DNA from: Megalonaias nervosa | Taxonomy: Eukaryota; Mollusca; Bivalvia; Unionida; Unionidae | Length of the DNA stretch: 64,000 nucleotides | Direction: 5' to 3' | Assembly: GCA_016617855.1 (NCBI GenBank) | Contig: JAECUM010096308.1 | Location: forward strand, 1 to 64,000 | In this document: in pieces, positions 28,065 through 42,188 of the stretch | How positions within the stretch are numbered: position 1 is the first letter of the stretch | How the letters are laid out: every line of letters starts with the position of its first letter | The notes under the pieces: generated by a model | The model's input: the letters and a program-made list of their open reading frames with translations, nothing else | What the model was told of the DNA's origin: nothing | Databases searched by the model: none | Translations under genes and position numbers: made by a program

Positions 28065-28605
28065 AAATGGATGCAAACTTATAGAAAGGCAAAAGGATCA
28101 TCATGACCACCAAATACTTCTTCTGTTTCACAAAATCAGTAAAGGGATTTTTCTTGTAATATGTCAATACACATTAAGCTGCAAAGATCTATGCATATTT
28201 TCAACAAGGTTCTGTAACCATCATTCTAAAGATGCATCTCTGGTTTGCTTCCTTTTTTACAAACAAGAGTGCATCCTTGTAAAGAGGCATACAAAATAGG
28301 TCACGAAGACCTACATGTATTTTCAACTAAGTGCTAAAAATCACACCAGCGATCTGTCTATAGTATGCCAACATGGTATGAATCGACTTACAAACAGACT
28401 TATCACTAAGTAATGCATCGTAAACAAAATAGATCACAGAAAATTACTTTACTGGCAGGACAGTGTAACAGATCCCATAAGAATGAAACCAGCAACAGAA
28501 CTATGTCAAGTTTATTATGCTTTGAAACCACTGTAATGCATCAACAAGGTACTGGTAATCAGAAACTCATAAAGAATGTAAAACATCCCATCCAGATCGA
28601 GAAGA

Positions 28606-28629
28606 CGTGTGTGTGTGTGTGTGTGTGTC

Positions 28630-28666
<37 letters not shown>

Positions 28667-28974
28667 CCTGGATTTTTAATGTAGCTTTAACAATATTTCA
28701 GTCATATCGTTACAATGTCTGCAGTGTGGCAGTTTACAGTGACGTCTAGCACTGGGGCATCATGCCACAGATATGTAGCATGATGTCCCACCCAGACACA
28801 TGATCCTGACACCAGGCCAACCAGTCCTAACACTAACCTCTTAATACTGAGTGCCAAGCAAGGCAGCTGTTAGTACCATTTTTGTTAAGTCTTTGGTATG
28901 ACTTGGCTGTCGATTGAACCCACAACCTCCCACATCCAAGGTGGACACTCTAACCACTAGGCCGCCAGAGCGGT
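28606..28974 (-). mobile_element. tRNA-headed SINE, family A, copy 1 (GT/GA tail)
   Basis: Read on the minus strand. The head starts GACCGCTCTGGCGGCCTAGTGGTTAGAG-like, with a box B remnant GGGTTCAAT. A body of about 220 bp is shared with the other copies (AAGACTT, ATGGTACTAACAG, GCTCAGTATTAAGAGGTTAG, CTGCCACACTGCAGACATTG, CGATATGACTGAAATATTG). The tail is a pure (CT)n then (CA)n tract, seen on the plus strand as (GT)n(GA)n at 28606-28666. Confidence 0.8.
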
Positions 28975-29339
28975 CTAATGTAATGTAATAATAAAAGTAA
29001 TAATGTAATAACTGGTCACAGGGTCAAAATACCCTCAAGTCAGGCTGATGATCTATTTGCATCCGAACAAGAGGAGAGACTAAATGATAATTAAAGCGGA
29101 GATCATCTTTTGCCGGATTTTTTGACAATTGATGAAATAGGTATTGTCATGAGTATATACATATACATAAACTTATATCCAATGCTTTGTACTAACTCAA
29201 ACAAAATTACAAAAATGAGCAGTAGGGTGATAGACAAACAACCACTAAAATAGTAATAACAGTAATAACAACCACCACCACAAATGGACCAAAGTCTAGA
29301 GTTAGTAATAAGTCATATACAGGGTCCATTATAGGCTGC

Positions 29340-30130
29340 CCCCATGCATCAATTACCCTTTTTCATTTCTGGCACAAGAAAGTTCCCTCTATGGCATCCA
29401 AGAGGCACATAAAAAAGATCCAAGAAAATAAACATGAAATTAGTCAGTTTTAAACTGAACTCCATGCATCTCAAGCTTACTGAATAGTGTGTTCACTGAC
29501 AAAAAAAACATTACATGATCAACTTCACTGGCTGACAGATCTGTCGTATCAGTTTTGATAGCTTGCTCGCCAGTCTAAAGCAAATGATCCATTATTAATG
29601 AAATCTTCACACAAAATGCTGCTGCATTTATTGCCAAAGTAGTTCCCACTGAAAAAGTAGACTTAAATGTCCAAAATAGATTCTTTATTGAGGGAAATGT
29701 TTATTCAAGCATAAGAAATTCAAATCCCGGTACAGAAGGTTCATCACAGGAGAGGATGATAATGATCACAGCGCTAAGGTCATGAATTTATTAATTTCTG
29801 CAATCAATATTCACTTTTCAAGAGTTATATACTCTGAATCAATTACTGACGAGTCGGACCATCGCTCAGTTTGGTACAATTTCCTTGTCAACTAGAATTA
29901 CCATGACCTGTACACTTATTTTATCAGACAAGGAAACTCACCAAACCATAATGAAGTCTGACTCCATGATGACTATTCGGAGAATCTAATGCCTGTGAAG
30001 TGATATTTGTTTGAACAACAAGAAACAGGTAAGGGTGTGACCAATGTTTATTTCTACATGCCCTCACTTTTTCCACCTGGTAGGGACCACTGAGCTCCTC
30101 TTTTTCCATACGTAGAATGAACACTACATA
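29340..30130. repeat. Anonymous dispersed repeat D, copy 2
   Basis: AAGAAAGTTCCCTCTATGGC, TTTTAAACTGAACTCCATGC, CATCACAGGAGAGGATGATA and ACAACAAGAAACAGGTAAGG have counterparts in the same order around 30590-30960 and 31900-31930. The copies are diverged with indels. No coding similarity is seen. Confidence 0.6.
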
Positions 30131-30479
30131 CATTTATTCATACCCTGACAGAGTCCAACACAGAAACCAAAGTTAATCTTTTGGTGACCTCTGGAATTCC
30201 CCATAGGTTTATTTTTAGAAGCCTATCAGATAATGCATTGCACTTCATGTTCGTGATAGTTATCTTGGGTAATGGTATGTTCTGAATGACAAGCATCACG
30301 TTCAGGAATCTGAAAGCTGTGATCTGACATGAACTGCAGCATCAACAGAACATGACCTTTTATTAGTGTACATAAGATCTTAATGTAGGACTGTGGAGCT
30401 TTTAATCGTATTGCGTATTACACATAACTGTATTTTTTTCTTCTTCCAAACACGAGATTGAAATGATCACACAGCATCA

Positions 30480-30990
30480 TAGACTGATATCATGTGAAGT
30501 TTTGTTTTCTTCCACTGCATGCTTTCCTTTCTCATGATTCATTTAGGTGCACCCATGTGTCCATTATACTTATTTTTCACCTTGTAAAGAAAGTTCCATC
30601 TATGGCTAACATAAATAAGGTACATTAAAAAACAAAACAAAGGAAAGATAATTATGGTCGATTTTAAAACTAAATGAATCAAGTGCATCCCAAGCTTAAT
30701 GAATCGAGTTCACACATTGCCAAAGAAGCCTAAGACCACCAACTGCACTGACCGGCAGAAATGTTCTACTTTTTTTGATTAGCTTGGGCACCAATCACAA
30801 GCACATGATTGATGATCATGACAGAAATGTAAAGAAGTGATCAAATCTTCAGCAAAAACACTGCTCTATTTATTTTTTAAGTATTGTACATGAGGGCAAA
30901 ATAGGACCCAAATACCAATCCAATTACGGAAGGCTTGCAACAGGGATGGCTGATAATGGTCACAAGCACTAAGGTCTCACCGGATAGTTT
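30480..30990. repeat. Anonymous dispersed repeat D, copy 3
   Basis: AAGAAAGTTCCATCTATGGC, ATCCCAAGCTTAATGAAT, CAACTGCACTGACCGGCAGA and CAGGGATGGCTGATAATGGT align in order with 29380-29770. Confidence 0.6.
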
Positions 30991-31589
30991 CATATTTTGA
31001 CAACTCCCTAATTTTTAAGGTAGAAGGCATGAACCTAATTATCATAAGCCTAGCATTTATAAATTCACACAGAAGCTAAATCTGTAATGTGGTTTAGATT
31101 TACTCTGAGTTAGGCTTGTAAATGGGTTGACTTGTTTGGTGACTGCCTGTCACAGTTAGACTAGCACCGTAGATCAAATGCCTAACTTGGGCTGCAAATG
31201 AACAGCCGACTTGGCTTACGTATTTACGTATGTCTGCTACAGAGGTAAATATCTAAAACTCGAGACGGTTGAGGGGTAATGAAAAGTATGCTAATTTGTT
31301 ATAGTACTAGTGAATTTTTATTCATGCATAAGGCACATACCAATTCTTTTAGCCGCCTTGTCACAGGAAAATAGTCTAAATAGCTCTTTGCTGTCAAAAA
31401 TGAATGTAAAAAAGAGGGGTTGGTGGCAGTGTTGGTTCAGTATAAAAGCCACCAGTTGTATAAGGAATTAACCTGATTGCCGCAGTCAAAATCTCACATG
31501 CATCCTTTCTACAAAAATCATTAGTTTGTTTTTATTTGTATCTTCAGCGTAAAATTATTCTCATTTTTCTGCAATAGGTCATTGTCGGA

Positions 31590-32000
31590 TGAAAATTCAC
31601 CAGATAAACTGTCCAGTGAGACCTCAGGTGGTGGATTTATTAATTGCTTTGATAAGTATTTACTTTTCCAGCATTACATACATGCACACTAAATAAGTTT
31701 TCCAGGCAGACTATTGCAGTTTTCTACAACATCCCTGTTGTCTAAAATAAATGCTCAGGACACATTTTACAAAACTCTGCTGAAATCTAACTTGACAACA
31801 ACCAATTCAAAACATATAATGCTGGTAAGTTGAATATTTATTGCAAAATGTAATAAATTCAAAACACAAGACAATGTGATCATCGTATGCCTTTCTATAT
31901 CTGGCATAAAAACAAGAAACAGGTAAGGCTATTTGTGATTTTATTTCTAAACGACCCCATCATTTAATCTAGTAGGGGCCTTTGGTCCCCACTTTGTCTA
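31590..32000. repeat. Anonymous dispersed repeat D, copy 4 (partial)
   Basis: GGATTTATTAATTGCTTTGA, ATTTACTTTTCCAGCA, ACAAGAAACAGGTAAGGC and TAGTAGGGGCC align with the second half of copy 2 (29785-30090). Confidence 0.5.
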
Positions 32001-33734
32001 TTTCTTGAATTAACAATTCTTTCGGATATGATGACTAAGAAAATGTGTTTCAATATCTGTATGAAAATCAATGAATATTAATCAGCATTGTTACTTCTTA
32101 ATTGCATTTGTACATTGTATATTGTAGACCATCAAAAGGCTTTAAAAAAATTAAGTTGCTACTCATCCTGTGGGATAAAAAACAACGATGTGATATGTTT
32201 GTTATTGTTCTACTAGGAAAAGTTACTTGGGTTTACCCACTTGCATGTGCCACTTGTCAGAACAAGCATACAAGTGGGCTTTTAGGCTTTATCAACCAGA
32301 TTTTACTATATCACACTCGAAATCAGCAACTTAGCAAAACTGTCCCAAAAACTGCCCAACCAGGTAATTGCTAAGTGCCAGAAACCAAATAATTTACCTG
32401 CCGAATTCTGCCACAGCAACAGGCTACATTTTCCTGACCCCTGTAGTACTGTGCTGGGTAAGCACCATCAAACACACATTACTTTAAAATCTTTATCTAG
32501 TATTTCCAATTTTATGGAATGCCCTGCCCATGTTATTCTTACGATCTCCATCCACACTCCAAACATTTTCATCACTTATTTTCAGATATTGCCAAGTCTG
32601 CATCATCATGACAAGCCACAAGTGAAAATCTGCTCTCTCTTTTCATCCATGGCTGCATGCATTCAAATTTGCATATTGCTCATGAAGACTGATATGCACA
32701 TTCCTCCCTAATAAAACATTATGAGCCCAAGCAAAGCCAAAGTAAAACTTTTTCTAATGATATACTCACATGACCTTTCATACCGAATGAAAAAGTCGGT
32801 CAGATTTTCTCTTCCAAACACACCATGGCTGATCAAATCCCATAACCCGATACCCCTGACCATACTTTTCAAAGTTGGTAAAGCAAAATGTTCCGAAGCG
32901 CAAGTTCAAGACAAAATGCTTTTTTCCTGTATGTACTTCAAAACAAGTTGGGTAAGCACTAATTGTCACACTAAAACCACTTTAATCTGACCATTCATGA
33001 CCCCTGGGCTTTCTGTTTGCTTCACTCTAACTTCGATTGAACTACTCATTCACTTCGATCCTATGATTCTACAATAAGTGGTAACTGATAACTGTCTTGT
33101 TTGAGCAAGTTCTATTACTGCTTGATTGCATGTTGGGCAAAGCGACCAAATTACCGTCCAATCAAAACAAAACTAGTATGATTAATTAGCAGAGTTTTAA
33201 ACCTCTTTTTACTCAACCCAGATATGTGCACACAGATCAGACTTTGATTTCAACCCACGAAGTCAATGCAATGAAATTATTGAAAGGCACTTTGCCAACA
33301 TAAATGTCCATTTCCTCTATGAACTGATTAAATGATAGTAATAAGTATTTAATTTTTGTTAATTATACATGGGACCAACTTCAGTGTATGATATTGCATT
33401 TGTGGTGACTGCATTAATCAGGGAGCAATTGGCATCTGCATTTAAAGAACAAAATGCACATTATGGTCACTTTACTAAAACAAGTTTTCAAATGAGGTGA
33501 TCTTTTCTATTTTGGATAAAATGAGTTTACTCAATTATTTTCACAAGGATGGTCATAAGCAAAATTCAGAGAAGGAAAATTCATATAAAAGTAGAGATAA
33601 AAACGTTAAGACTGTGAACTCAGCTTAAGGTCACTATTTCTCCAAAGAGATATAAGCCAGATTCTGTGGCAACAAAAATATTAAATAGAACAACCTAAGA
33701 GACAAAGAAATTTCAATCAAATTGGATTGATATT

Positions 33735-34290
33735 TATCTATGGCTTGAATTCACTGACATGGAAAGAAAGATGTTTTGCAGCTATTGCAAACAATATCCA
33801 AAACTAGCATGGGTTGGGTATTCAGTGTATTTTTCAATGGAATGACAAATTCAGGATTTAATCAAGCAAGTGACATAACAGTTTTGGACCTCATAAAGCC
33901 TGTGCAGCACAGTATATGCATGACACTAGCCAGCACGTGCAAAAAATCCCTATGTTGGAATTGCTAACACTCCATCAGGAAAGGCCATTTTAAAATTAAA
34001 TGAGAATGAAATGAAAAATAAAATAAAATGAGAGCTGTCTTTAACACGCTACATGATAGTCCAATATGGAAAACCAGTTTCTGGTGTGGAAATGTTTTGT
34101 ACGCTCCAGGAGAAGAAAAGAGTTAAACTAAGTGCTAATTATAAGAAAAGACTCAGGGCAAGAGACTTTGCTTTGTCAATTGATAAAGTCTTGCAAGAAG
34201 AAGTTAGGGAAAGTCTGAATTCCAGTAAACCCATTTCCATTCTTGCTGATGGAAGTATGGATGCTACTGTCTGAGAGCAAGAAATAGTGC
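33735..34290 (+). pseudogene. hAT-type transposase / ZNF862-like relic
   Basis: The segment around 33757-33800 reads ERKMFCSYCKQYPK, a CxxC zinc-knuckle start like that of TTF/BED-type fingers. A shifted frame near 33833 gives FNGMTNSGF. An open stretch at 34053-34274 ends EVRESLNSSKPISILADGSM then DATV. LADGSTD-type motifs preceded by a short helix are typical of the transposase region of hAT-derived proteins such as the ZNF862/KIAA1586 group. At least two frameshifts and several stops break it, and the catalytic core is not seen downstream. The family is judged from recalled motifs. Confidence 0.5.
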
Positions 34291-34900
34291 AATAAAATAA
34301 CCTGACAATAAAAAGTTAAGCCCTTTACAAAAATAAATATGTCATATATATTTCTTCTGGGGTTTTTTTTTACTATGGATTAAAATACATACATCTCATC
34401 AAATTTTGGCAAGAGAGTGAAATTTTGGGACAAGTGAATTTTGTGAAACCACTGGCCCTGGATAAGTGGGTGAAAAAGAAATCTGTTCAGCACTGCAGTC
34501 ATTTACTGATCAATAAGAGGTCACTTCCACTGATATACAAGAGCTTACTTCATTAGTTCATTGATGATGTATTTCTGATTACGTATATTCGCAAGAAACA
34601 AGGAAATCTTCCTGTAGTGGACCACGGGCGAAAAGAAAGCACAGCGGAATTTTGGACATGGCTTGCCACCAAAGATACAACATTTACATACAGTATGTAA
34701 AGGTTAGTTTAGTTTGCTGCCTGTAAATGTTTTCAAAATCTAAAACTGTGTAAGCAAACATGTACATGGTAAATCAGGTGCACGCCAACACACATCTAGG
34801 CAGTATATCCAGCCACACTACTGATGTTTCCATCACACTTGTATGTAGCAAGACAAAACAATATTGCAATGGTTCTATGGATGTTTTACCTAAATTTGCA

Positions 34901-35120
34901 GAAATATTAAACTGAGACAGAGACATGTTCTCAACTGGATCCTCCCAAATATGAGAAACATTAAACTGAGACAGAGACATGTCCTCAACTGGATCCTCCC
35001 AAATATGAGAAATATTAAACTGAGACAGAGACATGTCCTCAACTGGATCCTCCCAAATATGAGAAATATTAAACTGAGACAGAGACATGTCCTCAACTGG
35101 ATCCTCCCAAATATGAGCTA
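34901..35120. repeat. 54-bp minisatellite, 4 copies
   Basis: Units start at 34901, 34955, 35009 and 35063, exactly 54 bp apart, with a fifth broken after 35117. Landmarks are GAAATATTAAACTGAGACAG, ACATGTCCTCAACTGGATCC and TCCCAAATATGA. Only a few substitutions separate units, so the expansion is recent. The 54-base period is 18 codons, so a minus-strand frame stays open as an 18-residue repeat (MSLSQFNISHIWEDPVED). Confidence 0.92.
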
Positions 35121-35634
35121 AAATACAGCTGCTAAAAAAGGCAAGATAACTGAAGATGAGTGAGGTATTTTTTTAACGAGGTACCCTCATAACAGCTGTC
35201 AGCTGTAAACCTAACTTTAAGACTGGGGGAATAGGTCATTTCAAATCAATCCAACTAAACAGCATTGTTTCAGTTATTGTATACAATGTACACATGTAGA
35301 AATTTTGGTAAGTGTTGTAGCCTTACTAGTAACATTGAGTCTGTATGGATTCTCTTCATACTACCCTACTGGGATTTTCCTTACGTGATTAGGAATAGGG
35401 CTGGTGACCATAATTTTCACAAGTTCAATGTTAAAACTGAATTCTACATGATTTAAAGTTTTATCAAGCCCTGGTTATCCATAAAATTAAACCTGCCTTG
35501 TCACTAAAAACAACTTGAAATGTGCTGACTGATATTCTAAAACATTTACAAACCAGCTTGGTTCACAGATTTGAAGTCCCTCTTTTGCACGTGTCACAGG
35601 ATATATACATACAAACTACTACATGCATACCATA

Positions 35635-35841
35635 CAGTATACACATATGCAAGTTGAGTCCAGCTGCAAACAACATATACCCTGATCTGCAGTCGCATAA
35701 TGTACTGACAAATTAGGGTCTGTGCTGTCTGTTCTACTGTTTACTCTAATGATACCCAGATCTGCTAACACATTATACAATATAAGATCTGGATCTATGC
35801 AGTTTACAGTTGAGCTCAACTTTATCAGTGAGTATATATAC
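35635..35841. mobile_element. MITE family M, copy 5
   Basis: Left end GTATACACATATGCAAG then TTGAGTCCAGCTGCAAAC. Right end GTTTACAGTTGAGCTCAAC then TCAGTGAGTATATATAC. Inner landmarks CCTGATCTGCAGTCGCATAA, CCCAGATCTGCTAACACATT and AGATCTGGATCTATGC match the family. It is about 207 bp, the same length as copies 1 and 4. Confidence 0.8.
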
Positions 35842-36179
35842 AGTATATTACACACAAGTACACATATACACACTAAACTACTGATACACAATAAACACAA
35901 AACAATCCCATAAATAGGAAATAAAAGGTGCTGCAATGACTCAACTCACTGTGTCATATTTCGCCCACATATTCCATACCAACTATATCCAGTTTTGAAA
36001 AGCAATTTCAAACCTTTTAAATACTGGAAAAATTAAGCAAGAATGAATAATACAATGTCCAATCTGGCCAATCTCAAAGTACAGTTGGCCTTTACTAAAT
36101 AAATGTACTGAAGTATGTACTCAGCAGGTATACAACTTAAAGGACATAAAGCATTACAAACAGATCACAACTCCTTTCT

Positions 36180-36300
36180 CCCTATCTCTATTGAATTTTT
36201 TAAAATTTGCCCACAGGCAAGTACCTTGGAAATATGAGCTTGCCCGAGTCAAATCTGAGCTTGTCCTGGGCATCAGTTAAGTTGTTTGTAAATTCCTGGC
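36180..36300. mobile_element. hAT-like element end fragment
   Basis: On the minus strand it reads CAGGAATTTACAAACAACTT, then GATGCCCAGGACAAGCTCAG and CCAAGGTACTTGCCTG. This is close to the left terminus of the element at 3026-4086. Only this end is preserved. The adjoining TTCTCCCTATCTCTATTGAA also matches sequence near the right end of that element (3976-4000). Confidence 0.5.
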
Positions 36301-37637
36301 CTTGATTAGCATTTGGTGTACTATACTGTCTGCCTAACTTATTAATGACCGGCTGCTTTTTCACATTTTATAAATTGATAACTGAAAGGAAATCATGTAA
36401 TGTTTCAGTGGTACTGCTGCACCACCAATGAGGAGTGTTCTGAAACGACATTTCATTCCTGTATAAATTACCTTCTTATCTTTTTAATATATCCAATCTC
36501 TGAAAGATAATTTAACCCAATCAGACAGGCAACAGTGTGAAACTGTGGTGTATCAGCAAGAATGAATGCAGTAACATTCATCAATCTGACTTTTGAAAGT
36601 TATATATCATTTTAAAAAGCATCAATTTTCTAGTCATATATTTTTTCACTGAAAAGCTTCTGGTGTTAAAAATTCAGTGCAAAGTAAAGTATACAAAAAT
36701 ATACTTACAATCTTTTTAAAACTTATTTTCAATGGAATTTTTCTTTTTAAAATTTTCATACTACCCATATAAGTAACTATGAAATGTGGGGGAATTTTAT
36801 ACAGTTAAAGAATAAAAACTTACAAAATTCCATCAAGAATGTCAAAGGTTATTACAATTTTATTAAATTTACTCGCATGAGAATTGGAGAGCAAACAGAA
36901 TAGACACTGAAAATTCAACAAAACTGTTCATTTTCTTTCCGTATTTTTATTCTGAAATAAATTCTAATGCAAAAATAACGGAGATTTGATGAGTTTATTA
37001 TGGTCACTCTGAAGAATGCAATAAAATTTCATAACTTTATGCACACAGATTTATAATTTTTTTAATTTTATTGTCTGAATGAGTTTCAAAATTCAAAACT
37101 GTATAAGGGTATGTATTTCCATATTTTATTGAAATGACATGGAGCATAATGTACTATCAAAAATAGTCTTGAACATCCATTTTATTTTGTCCCAACTGTC
37201 ATTCATAGATGAGAGACATAAAACACCCATGCAAAAACATAAGACAACAAATGCCTTCATAGCTGGAATATAAACTGGTGTCCATTTTCATGCAAAGGGT
37301 GGGTGCCCCTGTTCTACATAAAGGTTTGTTCCGTAACTAAATGTTGCATATGATCTTGATCCCATTTCAGGTCAATAAAATAATGCAGCAAAGCTTCATC
37401 TGGGTGTCACTCAAACCTACATGTATGGGCAAAGTTCAGGAGCAGTTAAGTTCTCAAATGTCTAGTTAGCCTGGAAACCATCAAAGACTTTATCACTGTC
37501 AATATCAGATGGATAAAACAAATTTACCATCATCCACAAAGTTCATTTTGTCAAAATCTAGATCCTTGCTGCCTAAAATATCAATTTCCCCCACAAAATT
37601 ATATATGTTTGCATCAAAATCTGCATCCACACTGAAC

Positions 37638-37962
37638 TGCTCTGGTGGCCTAACGGTTAGATCTTCCGCCTCGGATGCTGGAAGTCGTGGGTTCAAACCC
37701 CAGCCGAGTCATACCGAGACTTATAAAAATGGTACTAATGGCTGGCTCGCTAGGTGCTCAGCATCAAGAAGTTAGTGTCAGGACTGGTAGGACTGAGGTC
37801 AGGATAATGTGACTGGGTGGGACATCATGCTACATGTCTGCAGCATGATGCCCCAGTGCTAGACATCACTCTAAGCTGCCACAATGCAGACATTATAGCG
37901 ATATGACTGAAAAATTGTCAAAGCTACATTAAATTTCCAAATCACACACATACACATCCACA
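37638..37962 (+). mobile_element. tRNA-headed SINE, family A, copy 2
   Basis: The head GGTGGCCTAACGGTTAG is box A-like and GGGTTCAAACCCC is box B-like, followed by GAGTCATACC. The shared body runs GACTTATAAAAATGGTACTA, GTGCTCAGCATCAAGAAGTT, CAGCATGATGCCCCAGTGCT, GCCACAATGCAGACATT and CGATATGACTGAAAAATTG. It ends AAATTTCCAAATCACACACA with a short CA-rich tail. Confidence 0.85.
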
Positions 37963-40900
37963 TCACTGTCATCACTTGTCACTTCAATACTTGACAAAGA
38001 CTTATTTAATTGCTATTTATTTCTTAAAGTATTACCAATACAAGGTATTACTGGCAGTTTCATTGATCTGTATTTAATTGCATATTATTAGTTATAGTGT
38101 ACTGAGATTTTGGGTGAGGGTTATTTTTGGGGTAAAGAAAAATTTAATAAACAACTTTTATTAAAAGTTATGAATTTCATGATTTTGAATAAAGTTTCCA
38201 GGCACAAGCAGCTGCTTTGACAATAAAATGAGCAATATATCAAGATTTTATTGCCTAATTATGATTGAAATTGTATACGTACGTGCAGTAAATACGGGCC
38301 TATTTTGGGGGCAACTTTTTATACGAAAAAAGGGATCCACACCTACCCCTACATTAAAAATGAGTTCACAAGTTATCCAGATGCACTATAACAAGGAAGA
38401 GATGCAACTGAAATGAAAGTGTAACTGCATGTAAGAAGCCTTAAATTGTTGTCCTGCAACAAATAGTCCAAGCAAATATACTGTACGCTGTTTCAAGAGA
38501 TTGTAATTTAGAGTCATGCATGTATAATGTAATGCAAGCATCAATCTCTCTCTCTCACTCACTCAATCAATCATCAATAGAAACAGATTTCAGGGTTTAA
38601 TCCTGAGAAAAATGACTGCTCATATGGAAAACAGGAGACTGTGTGTAAAGTGCTAGGTATTGGAGTGTTCAGAAATGATTCATCTTTAAATCATCCATGC
38701 ATGTTAAATCTATGCATGGGATGGATGGATGGATGGAACAATAGATGGCTGAATGAATATATGCATTGATGAATAAGGAAATACAAATTAAGAATATACA
38801 GCTAAAGGTCACAATCTGTCCCAGTATATCTTTCAACTCAATGCACTGAAATCATACAATGTACTTTGAATGAATTAAACTGTGTTGCAAGGAACATACT
38901 GGTTGTTAAGTTTAAAGAGTTTCATTCATATATGCATGGTATGATGATATACAGGGTCAAAACTGCAATTCCTGCAACTACATGTCAGCCTCTGAGAACA
39001 AGGCTCCCTTCCATTTCAAACTGGGATGAGAAGAGGACAGACTACTGTGTGAATAGTGTGATACAGCTAGTTTTCTGGGGAAGGGTAAATCAAACTTAAT
39101 GCATCTTGTTTTGGACAACCATTTATGGAGGTTAGGCCAACTGTCTCCTATAGACACCCTTAGCTCAGTGAACTGACAACTTAAACTAACCTGCTAACAA
39201 GGCAACAATATGCACTGTTTCCCTTTACTCTCATTTATGCATCAGCGACTCCCACATTTATTATGTGACTGCCAGTTTTGACTCCAGGTTTGTGTCTTAC
39301 TCAATCTATCCCTCAGTTCTAACATCATGGGGGTTTTTTTAAACTCTCAATCTTGCACCCGTATGGGATACATATATTTGTATGATTTAAACTATTACAA
39401 TTAAGCAGGATCTAATCAATCAACTAAACCCCTCTAAACTATCAAATAGGCAGACTTTCAAAGCTTAGCACCATGGTAAGCAAGGACAGATAACCCTACC
39501 ACTGTTCTATTTCATTGGTTGATGAGTAAAAATCAGTTATATCCTTAATTAGTATTCTATAAAATAAATAAAAATGTGCCATGCCACACTGTATTGGGTT
39601 ACAAAAAAAACATGTAGGCATCTACACAACTGAGTGCTGCTTTACATCATGAAAAAGTCAAATTTTTTATTTAGTACACATGCAACATTCATTCCTTCAT
39701 CCATCATACAGACAGACCCATGTGAAACAAACTGATTGATGGTGCAATGGACAGAGAGAATGAAAAAAATATACATTCCTACCAAAATATTGTTTATAAC
39801 ATTACACATATTCAGAGAGGGTCTGCACAAACCACCACATGATACCAGCATGACAATTTATTTTCATAAATGCTATGCAGTATTTTTACAGTTGCAGATA
39901 AAAAAAAAATTTGTGAATATAAGATCCAGATGTAAAGAACTATTCAATTCAGATGGCTGCCACAAGAGGGGTATATCAAATGATTAGTATCTTCACTGCC
40001 TACTCATTGTTCTATCAGTGTAATTATATACAATAAATGAAGAGCATATATCACATATTTATGTAAAAATGGCAAGTGATGAAACTGACGAGCAGATTAC
40101 AGTTATCTGGGAATAAAGCCCAATCTGAAGAGTGTTAAGTTTCTTTTGGTTTCATTAAGACCATGAAAGTTCCTACAACCACCTTGTATTTCCATCACTG
40201 TCCTCTCATATGTTCTGTACAACTGGTTTTCATTCCAAATGTCATTTTAAGTTAACTGACTATACTCAGTTATCAGTTAGTATACTATTGATGATGCAGT
40301 ATCTCCTATATGATGGATGACTGCACAAAATCTCCCTAAAGTAATTCCCCCCTCCATTAAAATTAAGCAAGCATAAGAAATCTGAATCCAGCTGACTAGC
40401 CATAAATGTAACAAAACCTACAATATTAATATAATATTAATATTATAAAAGCTCAATCTGACATTTGTGACTGAGTATTGTGATGCTTTCATTAATTACC
40501 TAATTATTAAAAGTAATCTACCAACTGCACTTGGCAATGATGGGATTGCAGTTCTGGGCAAGATAATGTCTCTGCATATGACCATTATCATAACATATAA
40601 TCACTGTCCATATGGACTGCACACTACTGTAAGTTTCATCTTTATTTAGTTAAAGCAATCTATGAAAACTGATTTGTTGAAAATTAATTATACGGAGTCT
40701 ATTTATACTCTTCTCGTACATCTGCTCCCCCCTCCCTTAAAAAATGACCTACCCTTATGAAATGCTGGAAAGGGAAATTTTCCCTCTGTGGGGAAAAAAA
40801 CAGAAGAAATCAACTGTTAGTAGAAATGCTATCAATTCTGTAGAGTACTAATTAAGGCCTAAGCTGGTCATTACAGTGTCCCTTCATACTTCCTCTTCCA

Positions 40901-41048
40901 CCACCAACATTCAGTCGCCATACCTGCATTGGAAATATCAATATACTTACAAGTAAAATACGACAAAAAATATTAATGTCACGCATATGTAATTAAACAG
41001 GCCACAAAAATATTTTAAAAACTTTTCATTTGATATATGTTAACTTTA

Positions 41049-41312
<264 letters not shown>

Positions 41313-41394
41313 TTACGACAGTCGACATGTAAAGCTAAACTCAGAACTTCAGTTTAGTTTCGTATCAGCTGGTTGCTATGGCTGACACGCGCTC

Positions 41395-41402
41395 TGACGT
41401 AA
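41395..41402. promoter_or_regulatory. CRE/ATF-like site TGACGTAA
   Basis: One mismatch from the CRE palindrome, 218-225 bp upstream of the ATG. Another TGACGTAA lies at 41650-41657. The same octamer also appears at gene-free places (about 16094, 47860, 63907), so on its own it is weak evidence. Confidence 0.35.
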
Positions 41403-42188
41403 TTTGACGCACTTGGCAGGGAAATATATGCAGCTTTCAATCATCACTGAATCGTTTCTATATATTAACGACTCCGGGTCCTGCAAGAAAAATCAATTAG
41501 CTTTACTTTAAATTATCCATTAAAGGCAGTGGAAAAGAAAACATCTGCTAAAACACTGTTGTTTTAAGATCTTTCAAAGAACATTAAATGGTGAACCTGA
41601 TTGATCTGCACGAGATGTACAGCTTTCAATAGATTATTTGTGGTTGTGCTGACGTAAAGGTTGTGGTGGACCTGATACCAGCACGGTCATAGTACTTCGA
41701 ATTTTGAAAGATCGAGCGGCCTTTTTTGTACACGAATTCGCTAAGAAAATGCTTGCCTGTGTTACAACTAATACGAAGAATAATTTCAAGTATATGGTCT
41801 TGGCAGATTACACATATTATATATAGCTGAAGTTGATTAGAAACAGAAAAGGCATAGAAGATCACTTGGACATGAATAAGGAATAAATTTGTATTGAACA
41901 GTCATAATTAGCAGAAGACGCAAAGGGCCAGCGACCAAGTGGCTAGCTATGTCTTGTTTTTAAAATCTTGACTCACTTAAGAGGATCTAAAATAAAATTA
42001 AATGTACACACCCGCCAAAAAAGTAAATCTAAGACTGGTGATTACTAGACAGAGGATGCCTTTCTGTGTAGGGGGAAGGTTTGGCGTCTCTTTGGGGGTT
42101 TGTTTGAAAAGAAGAAAGGAGCAAAACAAAACTTTTCTAGATCTACCTGCCGTCCATTTATTATTATAAGGTAACAAGTTGCACATGC

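Noticed and set aside
34774..35088. 104-codon minus-strand frame with 18-residue repeats
   Set aside because: Explained by the 54-bp minisatellite, whose period is a multiple of three. No splice sites or family similarity.
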